DNA of 64,000 nt from Streptomyces aculeolatus. GTDB taxonomy: Bacteria > Actinomycetota > Actinomycetes > Streptomycetales > Streptomycetaceae. The translations under genes were made by a program, and so were the position numbers. Shown here in pieces: positions 16,511-25,402 of the stretch (positions are counted from its first letter, which is position 1; each line of letters starts with the position of its first letter). The DNA lies in assembly GCF_020400605.1 (NCBI RefSeq), contig NZ_JAINRD010000006.1, forward strand, positions 310,001-374,000, given 5' to 3'. The notes below the pieces were generated by a model. The model saw nothing but the letters and a program-made list of their open reading frames with translations. It was not told the DNA's origin and searched no databases.

Positions 16511-17503
16511 TCAGAGCACCTTCTTGTCGGCCGGGCCGGCGGCGTCGGCCGGACCTGTCGAGTCCCGCGGGCCCGTCGCGTCCTGCGGACCCGTCCTGTC
16601 GTACGCGTCCTGCGGGCCCGTCCCACCGTCCGGGCCCTCCGGGCCGCCGCCCGGCGGCTCGTCCGCCGGGCCCTCCTCCGCCCCCGCCGGGCGGCGGAGC
16701 AGCGCCAGGGCGCCGGACACCGTCGTCGCCCGGAGTGAGCCCTTGCCCGCCCCCAGGCGGCCCTCGACCGACTTCGCCCCCCACTGGCCGCCGACGTCCA
16801 GCGCCGCGAACGCGTTGGAGACCGCCCCGCTCGTCGTGCTCGCGTGCACCTCCACGTCCGGCTCGTCGGGCAGCCTTATGGCGATCTCGCCGGAGACCGT
16901 GTTCACCCGGACGTTCGCGGCGCGGGCCGCGGGGGAGAGGTCGATGACCATGTCACCGCTGACGGTGTCGGCCTGGACGGCGCCGCCCGCGCCGTCGATG
17001 AGCGTGAGGCACCCGGAGACGGAGTTGTAGCGCAGGTCGCCTTCGAGGGCCTGGGCCTCCAGCTCCCCCGACACCGTGTCGGCGCGGACCGGGCCCGAGA
17101 GCCCGACGAGGGTGGCCCCGCCGCTCACCCCGCGTACGTCCGTACGCCCCGCGATCCCGGAGACGACCGCGTCGGCGCCGACGACGCCGACCTCGACGCG
17201 GGCGGTGGCCGGCACGGCCAGCGAGACGACCACGCGGCGGCGCCAGCCCTTGCGGTCGAGCCACTTCAGGAAGCCGCGCCAGGGCAGGTCCTCGTACGCG
17301 ACCGTCAGTTCGCCGTCCTCCAGGGAGACGCGCAGCGGCGGGCCCTCGATCTCGCTGACCTCCAGGCGCGCCGCGCCCGGCCGGCCGGTGTCGTCGTGGG
17401 CTCCGACGACGTGCACGGCTCCGTTGACGATCCGCACCTTCAGGGCCGTGACCGGCTCCTCGAAAGCGAGGGTCTGGGGATCGGCCACCAGCTGCACCGG
17501 CAT
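16511..17503 (-). CDS. DUF4097-domain protein (beta-helix-like)
   Basis: A 330-residue protein. Repeated short beta elements with recurring (D/T)TVSG and NSVSG turns (ADTVSGELEAQ, VQADTVSGDMVIDL, VNTVSGEIAIRL) are typical of DUF4097, predicted to form a right-handed beta structure. No signal peptide or membrane helix is seen. The C-terminal 60 residues are low-complexity Gly/Pro/Asp. The start at 17503 follows AGGAGG at six bases. It is the first gene of an operon with the PadR regulator; the pair is common in Streptomyces and function is unknown. Confidence 0.9.
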   Translation of the reverse strand: MPVQLVADPQTLAFEEPVTALKVRIVNGAVHVVGAHDDTGRPGAARLEVSEIEGPPLRVSLEDGELTVAYEDLPWRGFLKWLDRKGWRRRVVVSLAVPATARVEVGVVGADAVVSGIAGRTDVRGVSGGATLVGLSGPVRADTVSGELEAQALEGDLRYNSVSGCLTLIDGAGGAVQADTVSGDMVIDLSPAARAANVRVNTVSGEIAIRLPDEPDVEVHASTTSGAVSNAFAALDVGGQWGAKSVEGRLGAGKGSLRATTVSGALALLRRPAGAEEGPADEPPGGGPEGPDGGTGPQDAYDRTGPQDATGPRDSTGPADAAGPADKKVL

Positions 17504-17552
17504 CCACGGCCTCCTGACTCGGGCTCTGGCGAGCGCTCGCACTCAACGCAAC

Positions 17553-17586
17553 ATATCGCGTCTCTGCCAAGACACGATATATCGCG
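17553..17586 (-). promoter_or_regulatory. candidate PadR operator
   Basis: ATATCGCGTC and GACACGATAT form an inverted repeat (one mismatch in ten) with an 8-base spacer at 17553-17580. The right arm runs on into another TATCGCG ending at 17586. This is a sharply AT-rich island 50 bases before the DUF4097 start. PadR regulators commonly bind AT-rich inverted repeats with about 8-base spacing. Assignment to the PadR protein of this operon is inferred. Confidence 0.6.
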
Positions 17587-17609
17587 GTGCGGGGAAGTCA
17601 AGCGGGCGG

Positions 17610-17789
17610 CTACTCCCCGTCCTCGTCGTCGAGGCGGGCCAGCCAGGTGGCCAGCCGCTCGACCGGAACCTCGAACTCCGGGTTCAGGTCGACGAACGTG
17701 CGCAACTGCTCGGCAAGCCACTCGAGGGTGACCTCCTCCTCGCCGCGCCGCTTCTCCAGCTCCTCGATGCCGCGGTCGGTGAAGTACAT
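17610..17789 (-). CDS. small conserved protein, DUF6104-like
   Basis: A 59-residue acidic protein beginning MYFTDRGIEELEKRRGEEEV and ending with several Asp/Glu. The start at 17789 follows GGAG with suitable spacing. It resembles a small, highly conserved Streptomyces protein that I recall as DUF6104. It appears wholly helical with no membrane segment. Too short for most gene finders' default cut-offs, but codon bias and ribosome-binding site support it. Function unknown. Confidence 0.8.
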   Translation of the reverse strand: MYFTDRGIEELEKRRGEEEVTLEWLAEQLRTFVDLNPEFEVPVERLATWLARLDDEDGE

Positions 17790-17949
17790 GGTGGGTGCTC
17801 CGGAAGGGGGGAAGGAGAGGGGAAGGTGACCGGTTCAGTATCGCTCACCACGGAGGATGACCGGCCGGCAGCCGCGGGTACCGTCGCGGGGCGGCGGTCC
17901 GCGGACTAATGTCGGTGCATTGGGCACCGAGCGTAGTCGGGGGAACCGG

Positions 17950-18567
17950 ATGAGCAGCAACCTTCCGCAGCGCGTGACTCTGCCGGACGGCACCGAGGTG
18001 TGGGTCCGGGCGACGCCGCTGGACGAGCGGGTCGCGGCGGGGACGCGGGCGGGGGTGCCGGCGCCCGGAGGCGCCCGCGCGGGTGCCGGGACGGATGCCC
18101 GGCCGCGTACCCGGCCGGACGCGGGCCCGCAGTTCGATCCGGACGCCGATCCGGATGTCGGTCCTGACGTGGAACCGGGCGTCGATCCGGACCCGGACGC
18201 CGACGACGACCTCGAACCCGTCGCCGACTGGGGCCGGTTGACCTCCCGGCTCGCCGGCCTCACGCCCCTCGTCGGCGGAGTGGCCGCCTCCGTACGGGCG
18301 GCGACCGCGGCCGCCGCGCCGCACGAGGTGAGCGTGACGTTCGGCGTCGAGATCTCCGCGGGAACGGGGAAGGCGATCGCGCTGCTGGCCGACGCGAACA
18401 CCACGGCGCAGCTGTCGGTCACGCTGACCTGGCAGCCCGGTGCGCACGCGGCCGGCCCCTCCGGGGCGGAGTCCCCCGGCGCATCGACCGCCGCACCGAC
18501 TACTGCGCCCGATACGGCTGCATCTGGTGCATCCGGCACGTCTTCCACGGCGTCTGCACCGGTATGA
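17950..18567 (+). CDS. Trypco1-type (CU044_2847-like) trypsin-associated protein
   Basis: A 205-residue protein, first gene of the conflict-system locus. After a short beta-rich N terminus (VTLPDGTEVWVRATPL) there is an Asp/Pro-rich linker. The conserved domain follows at about residues 110-165 (EVSVTFGVEISAGTGKAIALLA, AQLSVTLTW), matching the trypsin-co-occurring domain family as I recall it. A Ser/Thr/Ala tail ends the protein. The start at 17950 follows GGGGGAACC. Its stop overlaps the protease start by four bases (ATGA), so the two are made together. It may be a cofactor or substrate of the protease. Confidence 0.8.
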   Translation: MSSNLPQRVTLPDGTEVWVRATPLDERVAAGTRAGVPAPGGARAGAGTDARPRTRPDAGPQFDPDADPDVGPDVEPGVDPDPDADDDLEPVADWGRLTSRLAGLTPLVGGVAASVRAATAAAAPHEVSVTFGVEISAGTGKAIALLADANTTAQLSVTLTWQPGAHAAGPSGAESPGASTAAPTTAPDTAASGASGTSSTASAPV

Positions 18568-20735
18568 GGGTTCCCATCGAGAGCAGCGAGGCCGCGGACT
18601 ACGCGCGTTACCAGCTCTGCAAACTGGCCGCCGCGGCGACGGTCGACATCCGGGCGGCGCCCGGGTCGGGGGACGGGTCGCTGTGGGGCAGCGGGTTCCT
18701 CGTCGCGCCGGAGTGGGTGCTGACCTGCGCGCACGTCTTCGTCCACCCCGACGGCTGGCGGCGCGGTACGGCGCCGGGCGAGCTGATCGGCGTGGTCGTG
18801 GGCGGGCGTACGGTGCCGGGGCGGGTGGAGTACAGCATGCCGTCGCCGGAGAGCACGGCCGCGCGGATGGGCCGCGATCCGGAGGTGCGGGACGAGACGT
18901 TCGCCGAAGCGGTGATGCAGGTGGGGCCGGATCTCGCCCTGGTCCGGCTGCTGCCGGTACGGGGCGAAGCGGCGGGCGCGGCGGAGGGGCCGCCGGGCGA
19001 GGCGCGGAACCGGATCCCGCACCCGGCCTACTTCACCGGCCAGCACGGCCCCGCCCGGCCGCCGGCCGGCAGCGAACCCGTCTGGCTCGGCGACCGCTAC
19101 GACGACTTCCTCGACCAGGCCGTCCTCCTCAGCGCCCACGGGCGCCCCGGCGCCGGGAACGGCGACAGGGCCGAAGCGGCGCTGCTGAGCGCCGAGTTCG
19201 CCGGGCGCAACGGGCAGCAGATCCTGCTCGGCACCCCCACCCCGATCCGCAAGGGCGCCTCCGGCGGCCCCGTGCTGCACCTAGGCCGCGGCGAGGTCGT
19301 CGGGGTCGTCAAGGCCCGCTACCGCGGCGGCACCGGCGGCGGCACCGCCGTCTCCCTCGACGAGTTGCACGCGCTCTCGCCCGAGCATCTGCTGCCCGGG
19401 GCGGAGGGCCTGGGTCCCGAGCCGTACCGCGAGCTGATGCGGCTGCACGACGCCTGGCACCGGCACCGCCACTACGGCATCGACGACGAACGCACCTCCT
19501 GGACCGACCTGCAGCGCGCGCTGGGCGGGCCGCGGTACGGGGCCTGGGGTGCGCTCGACCGGCTCAGCGCGCTGTCGCGGCTCGCCGACGTGCCCGCGCC
19601 GCGCGACCCGGAGGTGGTGGAGCGGCTGGTGCACGAGGTGCTCGAAATCGAGGGCCGTCCGCTGGGCGCCCGGCGGCTGCGCGACTGGCGCGACGGCCAC
19701 GGGCTGCTGCACCGGCAGGCCGCACCGGAGAGCGCGCTGCGCGACATGCTGCTCTACCTCAAGCTCGTGGCCCGCGAGGCCGCCGCCGACCTCGACTCCG
19801 GCACCGACGCGGGGGCGGCGGCGGGGGCGCGCCGCGCCGTCGAGTCCCTCGACGCCTGGGTCGGCGAGCGGGCGGGCGAGCTGACGCCGCGCCAGCGGCG
19901 GGAGATCAACGAGGTGCGGCGCGCGCCGGTGAGCGTCCTCGTCACGTTCGACAAGCTGCCGTTCCTCGACCCGGCCGCGCCGTCCTCCGTGCCCCGCTAC
20001 AACTGGACGGTGCGGCGCGGCTACGGCAAGGGGGCGTGGGAGCACGTCGCGCTCGACCAGTCGTACGAGGGCGGCTCGTTCGAGGAGGCGGAGGAGCAGG
20101 TGCTCCGGGCGCTGGCGCCGCAGTTGCTCGGGGCCGACGCGGAGGCGCAGACGCGGGTGCGGCTGGAGGTGGCGCTGCCGGAGGAGCGGCAGGCGCAGCC
20201 CACGTACCTCTGGGAGCTGCCCGCGTCCGGCCGGGCGACCGCGGCCCGCCGGCCGGCCGGCACGGTGCGTCCCGTGGTGCACCGGGACGCGGCCCGCGCC
20301 GGGCCCGTGCCGGAGCCGCTGTGGCGCGACCGGTGGCGCCGGACGAGCCGGGCGCCGCGGCAGCGGCTGGTACGGGCGGAGCCGCCGGCCTGGGGCCGCG
20401 GCGCGGGCGACGGCGGGGTGCCGGTTTTCTGCCACGCCCTGGGCGGCGGCAGCGGTCGGACGGCGGTCGTGGGGCAGTTGCTCGACGAGGGCACGGCGGT
20501 GGCGCTGTGGCGCGCGGGGGGCCACGAGGGCGAGGAGTGCGGCGAGGAGTGCGCGGAGTTCCACGAGAAGCTGGCCGTGCTGCTGATGGACGGTGCAGGA
20601 ACGGTCGTGCGGGACCTGCCGGAGCGGCTGCACGAGGTACGCCGCGAGGCGCTGGAGACCGGGCACGGGTGTGCCGCGGACCTGATCCTGTTCTACGACG
20701 ACGCGGACGACGCGATCGGCGCCGGGGGGGCGTGA
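18564..20735 (+). CDS. trypsin-like serine protease with VMAP-C-like tail
   Basis: A 723-residue protein without signal peptide. The N-terminal trypsin-like domain (about residues 20-255) has an apparently intact triad: His57 in WVLTCAHV, Asp123 in GPDLALVRLL, Ser233 in KGASGGPV. The middle (about 285-420) is helical and may be an effector-associated or linker domain. The C-terminal third (about 460-723) fits a VMAP-C-like module: SVLVTFDKLPF, RVRLEVALPEE, a Trp-Glu-Leu-Pro step, and ADLILFYDDADD near the end. It overlaps the Trypco1 gene by four bases. In such systems the protease is thought to act inside the cell after NTPase activation; substrates are unknown. Confidence 0.87.
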   Translation: MRVPIESSEAADYARYQLCKLAAAATVDIRAAPGSGDGSLWGSGFLVAPEWVLTCAHVFVHPDGWRRGTAPGELIGVVVGGRTVPGRVEYSMPSPESTAARMGRDPEVRDETFAEAVMQVGPDLALVRLLPVRGEAAGAAEGPPGEARNRIPHPAYFTGQHGPARPPAGSEPVWLGDRYDDFLDQAVLLSAHGRPGAGNGDRAEAALLSAEFAGRNGQQILLGTPTPIRKGASGGPVLHLGRGEVVGVVKARYRGGTGGGTAVSLDELHALSPEHLLPGAEGLGPEPYRELMRLHDAWHRHRHYGIDDERTSWTDLQRALGGPRYGAWGALDRLSALSRLADVPAPRDPEVVERLVHEVLEIEGRPLGARRLRDWRDGHGLLHRQAAPESALRDMLLYLKLVAREAAADLDSGTDAGAAAGARRAVESLDAWVGERAGELTPRQRREINEVRRAPVSVLVTFDKLPFLDPAAPSSVPRYNWTVRRGYGKGAWEHVALDQSYEGGSFEEAEEQVLRALAPQLLGADAEAQTRVRLEVALPEERQAQPTYLWELPASGRATAARRPAGTVRPVVHRDAARAGPVPEPLWRDRWRRTSRAPRQRLVRAEPPAWGRGAGDGGVPVFCHALGGGSGRTAVVGQLLDEGTAVALWRAGGHEGEECGEECAEFHEKLAVLLMDGAGTVVRDLPERLHEVRREALETGHGCAADLILFYDDADDAIGAGGA

Positions 20736-20999
20736 ACGGCGTGCGGGTGGTGGTGAATGGGTGAGTTGGCCGGTGAACGGGTGACCGGCGCGCGGGCGTC
20801 CCGGCGCGCCGGATGCGAACGTCGCGCACCATGTGCGCAGTTGGACGAAACCGGCCCGCCACCACGCGGATTGGCCGATTCGGCACCCGGCGTCAGTGCG
20901 CCCCGCTAGCCTCTTACCCCCGTGAGGGTTGCCCTCGTCCGTCCCCGGGCAGACAGTGGGGCAAGCCCGCTGCCCGGTCGGCGACAAAGGGGTTACGAC
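20736..20999 (+). other. intergenic region before the MoxR gene
   Basis: This 264-base gap carries no convincing gene. Near its start there are repeated GTGAA/GGGTGA elements. TAGCCT at 20907-20912 resembles an actinobacterial -10 box and lies nine bases before an in-frame GTG at 20922. A second transcript starting here, leaderless from 20922 or leadered to the GTG at 21000, is possible. No clear -35 box was found. Confidence 0.4.
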
Positions 21000-22037
21000 G
21001 TGAGCGAATGGCTCATCTACCGAGGCACCGGCGCCCCCCACGACGGCATGGAGAGACTGCCGGCACCGCCTCCCTGGCGAGAATTCGACGGTGATCCGCA
21101 GGCGCCTCCGCCCGCCGCGCTGGAACCCTCCTCCGAGCGGAGGCTCGGCCAGCGGGGCCGCGAGGCCAGCCACCACCGGCCCAGCACCCGCGAGTGCGAG
21201 ATGGTCAACGCCGCGCTGTATCTGCGCCGCCCGCTGCTCGTCACCGGACAGGCCGGCAGCGGCAAGAGCACGCTGGCGCATTCGGTCGCGTACGAGCTGA
21301 ACCTCGGCCGGGTCCTGACCTGGCCGATCGTCAGCCGCAGCACCCTGCGCGACGGTCTGTACGCCTATGACGCCATCGGCCGCCTCCAGGACGCCCAGCT
21401 CGAACGCGCCGAGCGGCGGGCCGACGCCGGGGCCGCGGACGCCGCCGAGGAGCCCGGCGGCGGCATCGGGCGCTACGTCCGCCTCGGGCCGCTGGGCACC
21501 GCGCTGCTGCCCTCCACCCGCCCGCGCGTGCTGCTCGTCGACGAGCTGGACAAGAGCGACATCGACCTGCCGAACGACCTCCTCCACGTGCTGGAGGCAG
21601 GCGAGTTCACGATCCCCGAGCTGGAGCGGATCGCCGACCGCGCCCCGGTCGTCGAGGTGCTCAGCGACGACGGTACGAAAGTGCCCGTGCGGGGCGGCCG
21701 GGTGCGCTGCAGCGCGTTCCCGGTCATCGTGCTCACCAGCAACGGCGAGCGCGAGTTCCCGGCCCCGCTGCGCCGCCGCTGTATCGAACTGCAACTGCCC
21801 GTGCCGGACCGGGCGCGGCTGACGGGGATGGTGCGGGCGCACTTCCCCGACGGCGACGACGAGCGGTTCGCCGAGCTGATCGACCGATTCCTGGCCGCGG
21901 GACCCGGCGACGTACGGGCCGTGGACCAGTTGCTCAACGCCATCGAGCTGACCAGGCAGGCCGACTGGGATCAGACGGACGGCTCCGCCCGGCGTGTGAC
22001 CGAGGAGCTGATGCGGCCCATCAACAGGCCGCGGTGA
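21000..22037 (+). CDS. MoxR-type AAA+ ATPase of the conflict system
   Basis: A 345-residue AAA+ ATPase. Walker A is GQAGSGKS (residues 83-90), Walker B VLLVDELD with Asp181-Glu182, sensor 1 is in VIVLTSNGERE, and an arginine-finger-like PLRRR follows. The GTG at 21000 has an AAAGGGG upstream; an in-frame GTG at 20922 would add 26 residues. MoxR ATPases remodel vWA-containing partners. The next gene encodes a vWA-like protein and overlaps this one by four bases (GTGA), the expected pairing. It likely serves as the signal-gated motor of the protease system. Confidence 0.9.
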   Translation: MSEWLIYRGTGAPHDGMERLPAPPPWREFDGDPQAPPPAALEPSSERRLGQRGREASHHRPSTRECEMVNAALYLRRPLLVTGQAGSGKSTLAHSVAYELNLGRVLTWPIVSRSTLRDGLYAYDAIGRLQDAQLERAERRADAGAADAAEEPGGGIGRYVRLGPLGTALLPSTRPRVLLVDELDKSDIDLPNDLLHVLEAGEFTIPELERIADRAPVVEVLSDDGTKVPVRGGRVRCSAFPVIVLTSNGEREFPAPLRRRCIELQLPVPDRARLTGMVRAHFPDGDDERFAELIDRFLAAGPGDVRAVDQLLNAIELTRQADWDQTDGSARRVTEELMRPINRPR

Positions 22038-25000
22038 GCGCGATGGCGGGCCGCGGGCGAGGGGGTGCGGGCGGGCAGGAGAGGGCCGAGGAGCTGGTAG
22101 GCCGCCTCCTGGCGGCCGGTTTGCCCCCGGACGCCCGCGGCCTCGCCGACGTCCTGTGGCTCGCCCAGGAGCTGGCGCGCAGCGCCGAGGCGGCGGCCGG
22201 CGCCGATCCGCGCACCGGTGAGACGGGCTCGGCGGCCCGCATGAAATCAGCCACATTTCCCGACGCAGCCGACGCTCCGGACGTCCCCGCCGAGGGCGCC
22301 GGGGCCGCGGACGACGCCCGCGCCGACCAGGGCCCGCCGGTGCACACCGTGCCCCAGCGGCAGGTGGGGCTCGCGGCGGGCCCGGGACTGCTGCGGCGCG
22401 ACCCGGCACCCGACGCCGTGACCCCCGGGTACCAGCCGATCGGCCTCGTCGGCGTGCCGGAGCCGGCCGCGCTGTCCGCCCTGGTGCCGCTGCAGCGCGC
22501 GCTGCGCCCCCTGCGGCGCTACGAGCCGCGCGTCGCGGCGGTGACGCCCGGCGAGTTGGACGAGGAGGCGACCGCGGAGCTGAGCGCGCGGGCCGGCCTT
22601 GTCCTCCCCGTGCTGCGCACGCCCCGGCGGCGCGCCACGCTCCAACTGCTCATGGACGCCTCGCCCGCCATGGAGGTGTGGAGCCGGCTGCTGGAGGACC
22701 TGCGTACGGTCGCCGAGCGCTCCGGCGCGTTCCGCGACGTCACCGTGCACCGCCTGCACCCGCTGCCGGACGGCGGCGTCGGCTGCACGGGCGAGCCGGG
22801 CCGGCCCGCGACGCTGGGGGACGCCGGCCAGCTGCACGACCCCGGCGGGCGGCGGCTGACGCTCGTGCTCAGCGACTGCGCGGGCCCGATGTGGCGCGAC
22901 GGGCGGATGCAGCGCATGCTGCACGGCTGGCTCGGTACCGCCCCCGTCGCCGTTATCCAGCCGCTGCCGCACCGGCGGTGGCGCGAGATGCCGTTCGCCG
23001 CGCTGCCCGGGCTGCTCGTCCGGCACCCCGGTCCGTACCCGGCGCTGGACTTCCGCCCCGGCACCCGCGGCGACGTCCCTCCGCCGGGCGCCCGGCCGCT
23101 GCCCGTGCTCGCGCCCGAGCCGGCCGCCGTCGGCACCTGGGCCCGGCTGCTGGCCGCCGGCGAGGGCCTGTCGCTGCCCGGCGCCGCCGGCTGGGTGCGC
23201 AGCGACCACCCGGCCGCCCCCGCCGCGGCCGCCCGCCCCGCGGACGTGCGCCCCCTCCCGGAGGCCACGCTCGCCGCGTTCGACGCCACGGCCTCGCCGG
23301 CGGCCCGGCTGCTGGCCATCCACCTGGCGGCCGTGCCGCTGGTGCTGCCGGTCATCCGGCTCGTGCAGCGCGCGCTGTTCCCCGACACCGGGCCCGCGGA
23401 GACCGCCGAGATCCTGCTGAGCGACCTGGTCGTGGCGCGCGAGCCGGCGCGCGCGGGAGCGCGTGAACCCGCGCGCGAACCCGTGGGCGACGACCCGTGG
23501 TTCGACTTCCGCCCGGGCGTGCGCGAGCTGCTGCTGCGCCGGCTCAGCCACGGCGAGGCGGCGCTCGTGCTCAAGCACTGCTCGCTGTACATCGAGCGGA
23601 CCTTCGGGCAGGGCGCGCGCAACTTTCCGGCCGTCGCGGTCGCGTACCTCTCCGGCGAGGACCGTGAGCCGGAGCCCGGCGGCGGCAAGGTCCCCGACCA
23701 GTTCGCCCGCGTCTCCGAGAAGGTGCTGCGCGCCTTCCAGCCCGCCTTCCGCGGGCCGGCCGGCGCGGGCGGCGAGGAACTGCTGCGGCAGTACGAGGAG
23801 AGCCGGGCCGTCCGCCACCTGCTGGACGCCGTACGGGCCCTGCGCCGCGCCGTCGTCGAGGACGGGGACACCGCGCAGCAGGAACTGCTGGCACGGGCGC
23901 TGCTGCTGCACTGGCAGCGGCTGCGCGAGCCGGACGCGCTGGCGGAGGCCGAGCAGTGGGCCCGCAGCGCCCTGGCCGCCGGCGGCTCCGGCGAGCCCGC
24001 GGGCGGCGGCGCGCCGGTGGCGGCCGTCGCGGTGCCGCTGCGCGAACGGCTCACGTACGCCGAGGTGATGTGGGAGGTCGCCCGCGAGCGCGTGGTCGAC
24101 GGCGAGCACGAGCAGGCCGTCGCGGCGCTCCGCACCTCCGCCGCCCAACTGCGCGACAGCCGCGCCCTGGTCACCACGCACGCCGCCCGGCAGGAGCGCG
24201 GCGGGCTGCTCGCCGAGGTGCTGCGCCGGCTGCACGCGCTGACCGGCGACGGCGCCGCGCTGGACGAGGCCGAGGAGACGATAGACGAGCTGCTGGCCGG
24301 CTGGCCCGACGACGAGCTGGTGCCCGCGCGGCTGTTCCTCGCCCGTGGCCGGGTCACCCTGGGCCGCGCCCAGGCGGAGCACACGGTGGACGAGACCCGG
24401 GCGTACGGGCTGCGCGCGGCCGCCGACCTGCGTACCGGCGTCGACCTGCTGCGCATGGAGGGCGGTCCCGAGCTGCGCCGGCAGGAGTGCGAGGCGCTGC
24501 TCGACCTGGCGGAGGCCAACACGACCGCCGCCGGCGACACCGGCGCGGGCCGTGCGCTGGCCGCGCTCGACCGGGCCGGGCGGCTGGCCGGCGCCCTCGA
24601 CGACTACCGGCTGCAGGCGGAGAGCCTGCGCCGCAAGGCGCAGGTGCGCGTCGCGGAGTTCACCCGCGGGGGCGACGGCGAGCTGCTGGTCGAGGCCGAC
24701 GGCTGGCTGGCGGACGCGCTGTCGCTGCTGCCGCCCGGGACGGCGCTGTACGGCGAGGTGCTCACCGAGCTGGGCGAGCTGCTGCTGCGCCGCGCCCTGC
24801 TGGCCCCGGCGGACGCCGGGCTGCGCGGCCGGGCGGTGCCCGTGCTGCGCGAGGTGCTGGCGGAGACGCCGCAGCGCCATCCGGACCTGCCGCGGCGGCA
24901 GTTGCTCTTCGGCAGGGCGCTGCGCCTGCGGTACGAGGCGTCCAGCACCCGCACCGACCTGTACGAGGCGGAGTTCGTGCTGGAGGGCGCCGCGCGCGAG

Positions 25001-25336
25001 GACGACGCGCCCGCGCGGGTGCGCTCCCAGGCGTGGCTGGAGCTGGGCGACGTCCAGCTGCTGCTCGACATAAGGACCGAGTTCCGGCAGCGGCAGGAGC
25101 GGGCGGCGGACTGCTACCGGCGCGGGGCGCTCCTGGCGGAGGAGGGCGGCGACCCGGCGGACGCGGCCCGCGCGCACCACCGGCGCGCGCAGATGCTGGA
25201 GCCGACGGCGGGGCGCGCGGCGGCGCTCAGGGCGTACCGGGACGCCTGGGAGCAGTGGAGCCGGGCGGAGCAGACGGAGAGCGCGGGCGCGGCGCTGACC
25301 CGCGAGCAGATCCGTGCCCTCGAGGCCGACGACTGA
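22034..25336 (+). CDS. SAV_2336-type vWA-like/TPR protein
   Basis: An 1100-residue protein. After a variable N terminus, residues about 150-420 form the SAV_2336 N-terminal-like region, resembling a vWA fold with a partial MIDAS (D208-A-S210 in LLMDASPAMEVW) and LTLVLSDCAGPMW. The C-terminal half is an alpha-solenoid with TPR-like helical pairs (AAADLRTGVDLLRM, EVLTELGELLLRRALL). No signal peptide or membrane helix. It overlaps the MoxR gene by four bases. It is probably the scaffold that couples MoxR remodelling to the protease or to FxsT. Confidence 0.85.
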   Translation: MSAMAGRGRGGAGGQERAEELVGRLLAAGLPPDARGLADVLWLAQELARSAEAAAGADPRTGETGSAARMKSATFPDAADAPDVPAEGAGAADDARADQGPPVHTVPQRQVGLAAGPGLLRRDPAPDAVTPGYQPIGLVGVPEPAALSALVPLQRALRPLRRYEPRVAAVTPGELDEEATAELSARAGLVLPVLRTPRRRATLQLLMDASPAMEVWSRLLEDLRTVAERSGAFRDVTVHRLHPLPDGGVGCTGEPGRPATLGDAGQLHDPGGRRLTLVLSDCAGPMWRDGRMQRMLHGWLGTAPVAVIQPLPHRRWREMPFAALPGLLVRHPGPYPALDFRPGTRGDVPPPGARPLPVLAPEPAAVGTWARLLAAGEGLSLPGAAGWVRSDHPAAPAAAARPADVRPLPEATLAAFDATASPAARLLAIHLAAVPLVLPVIRLVQRALFPDTGPAETAEILLSDLVVAREPARAGAREPAREPVGDDPWFDFRPGVRELLLRRLSHGEAALVLKHCSLYIERTFGQGARNFPAVAVAYLSGEDREPEPGGGKVPDQFARVSEKVLRAFQPAFRGPAGAGGEELLRQYEESRAVRHLLDAVRALRRAVVEDGDTAQQELLARALLLHWQRLREPDALAEAEQWARSALAAGGSGEPAGGGAPVAAVAVPLRERLTYAEVMWEVARERVVDGEHEQAVAALRTSAAQLRDSRALVTTHAARQERGGLLAEVLRRLHALTGDGAALDEAEETIDELLAGWPDDELVPARLFLARGRVTLGRAQAEHTVDETRAYGLRAAADLRTGVDLLRMEGGPELRRQECEALLDLAEANTTAAGDTGAGRALAALDRAGRLAGALDDYRLQAESLRRKAQVRVAEFTRGGDGELLVEADGWLADALSLLPPGTALYGEVLTELGELLLRRALLAPADAGLRGRAVPVLREVLAETPQRHPDLPRRQLLFGRALRLRYEASSTRTDLYEAEFVLEGAAREDDAPARVRSQAWLELGDVQLLLDIRTEFRQRQERAADCYRRGALLAEEGGDPADAARAHHRRAQMLEPTAGRAAALRAYRDAWEQWSRAEQTESAGAALTREQIRALEADD

Positions 25337-25402
25337 CCCGGGTCCGTTTCGCTGCACGACTGTTCGGGGAAGGACTCTCACACCCTTCCGGAGGAGAACA
25401 GC

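Noticed and set aside
22247..25381. 1044-codon minus-strand open frame opposite the SAV_2336 gene
   Set aside because: No motifs, and the plus frame fits a conserved coupled operon.
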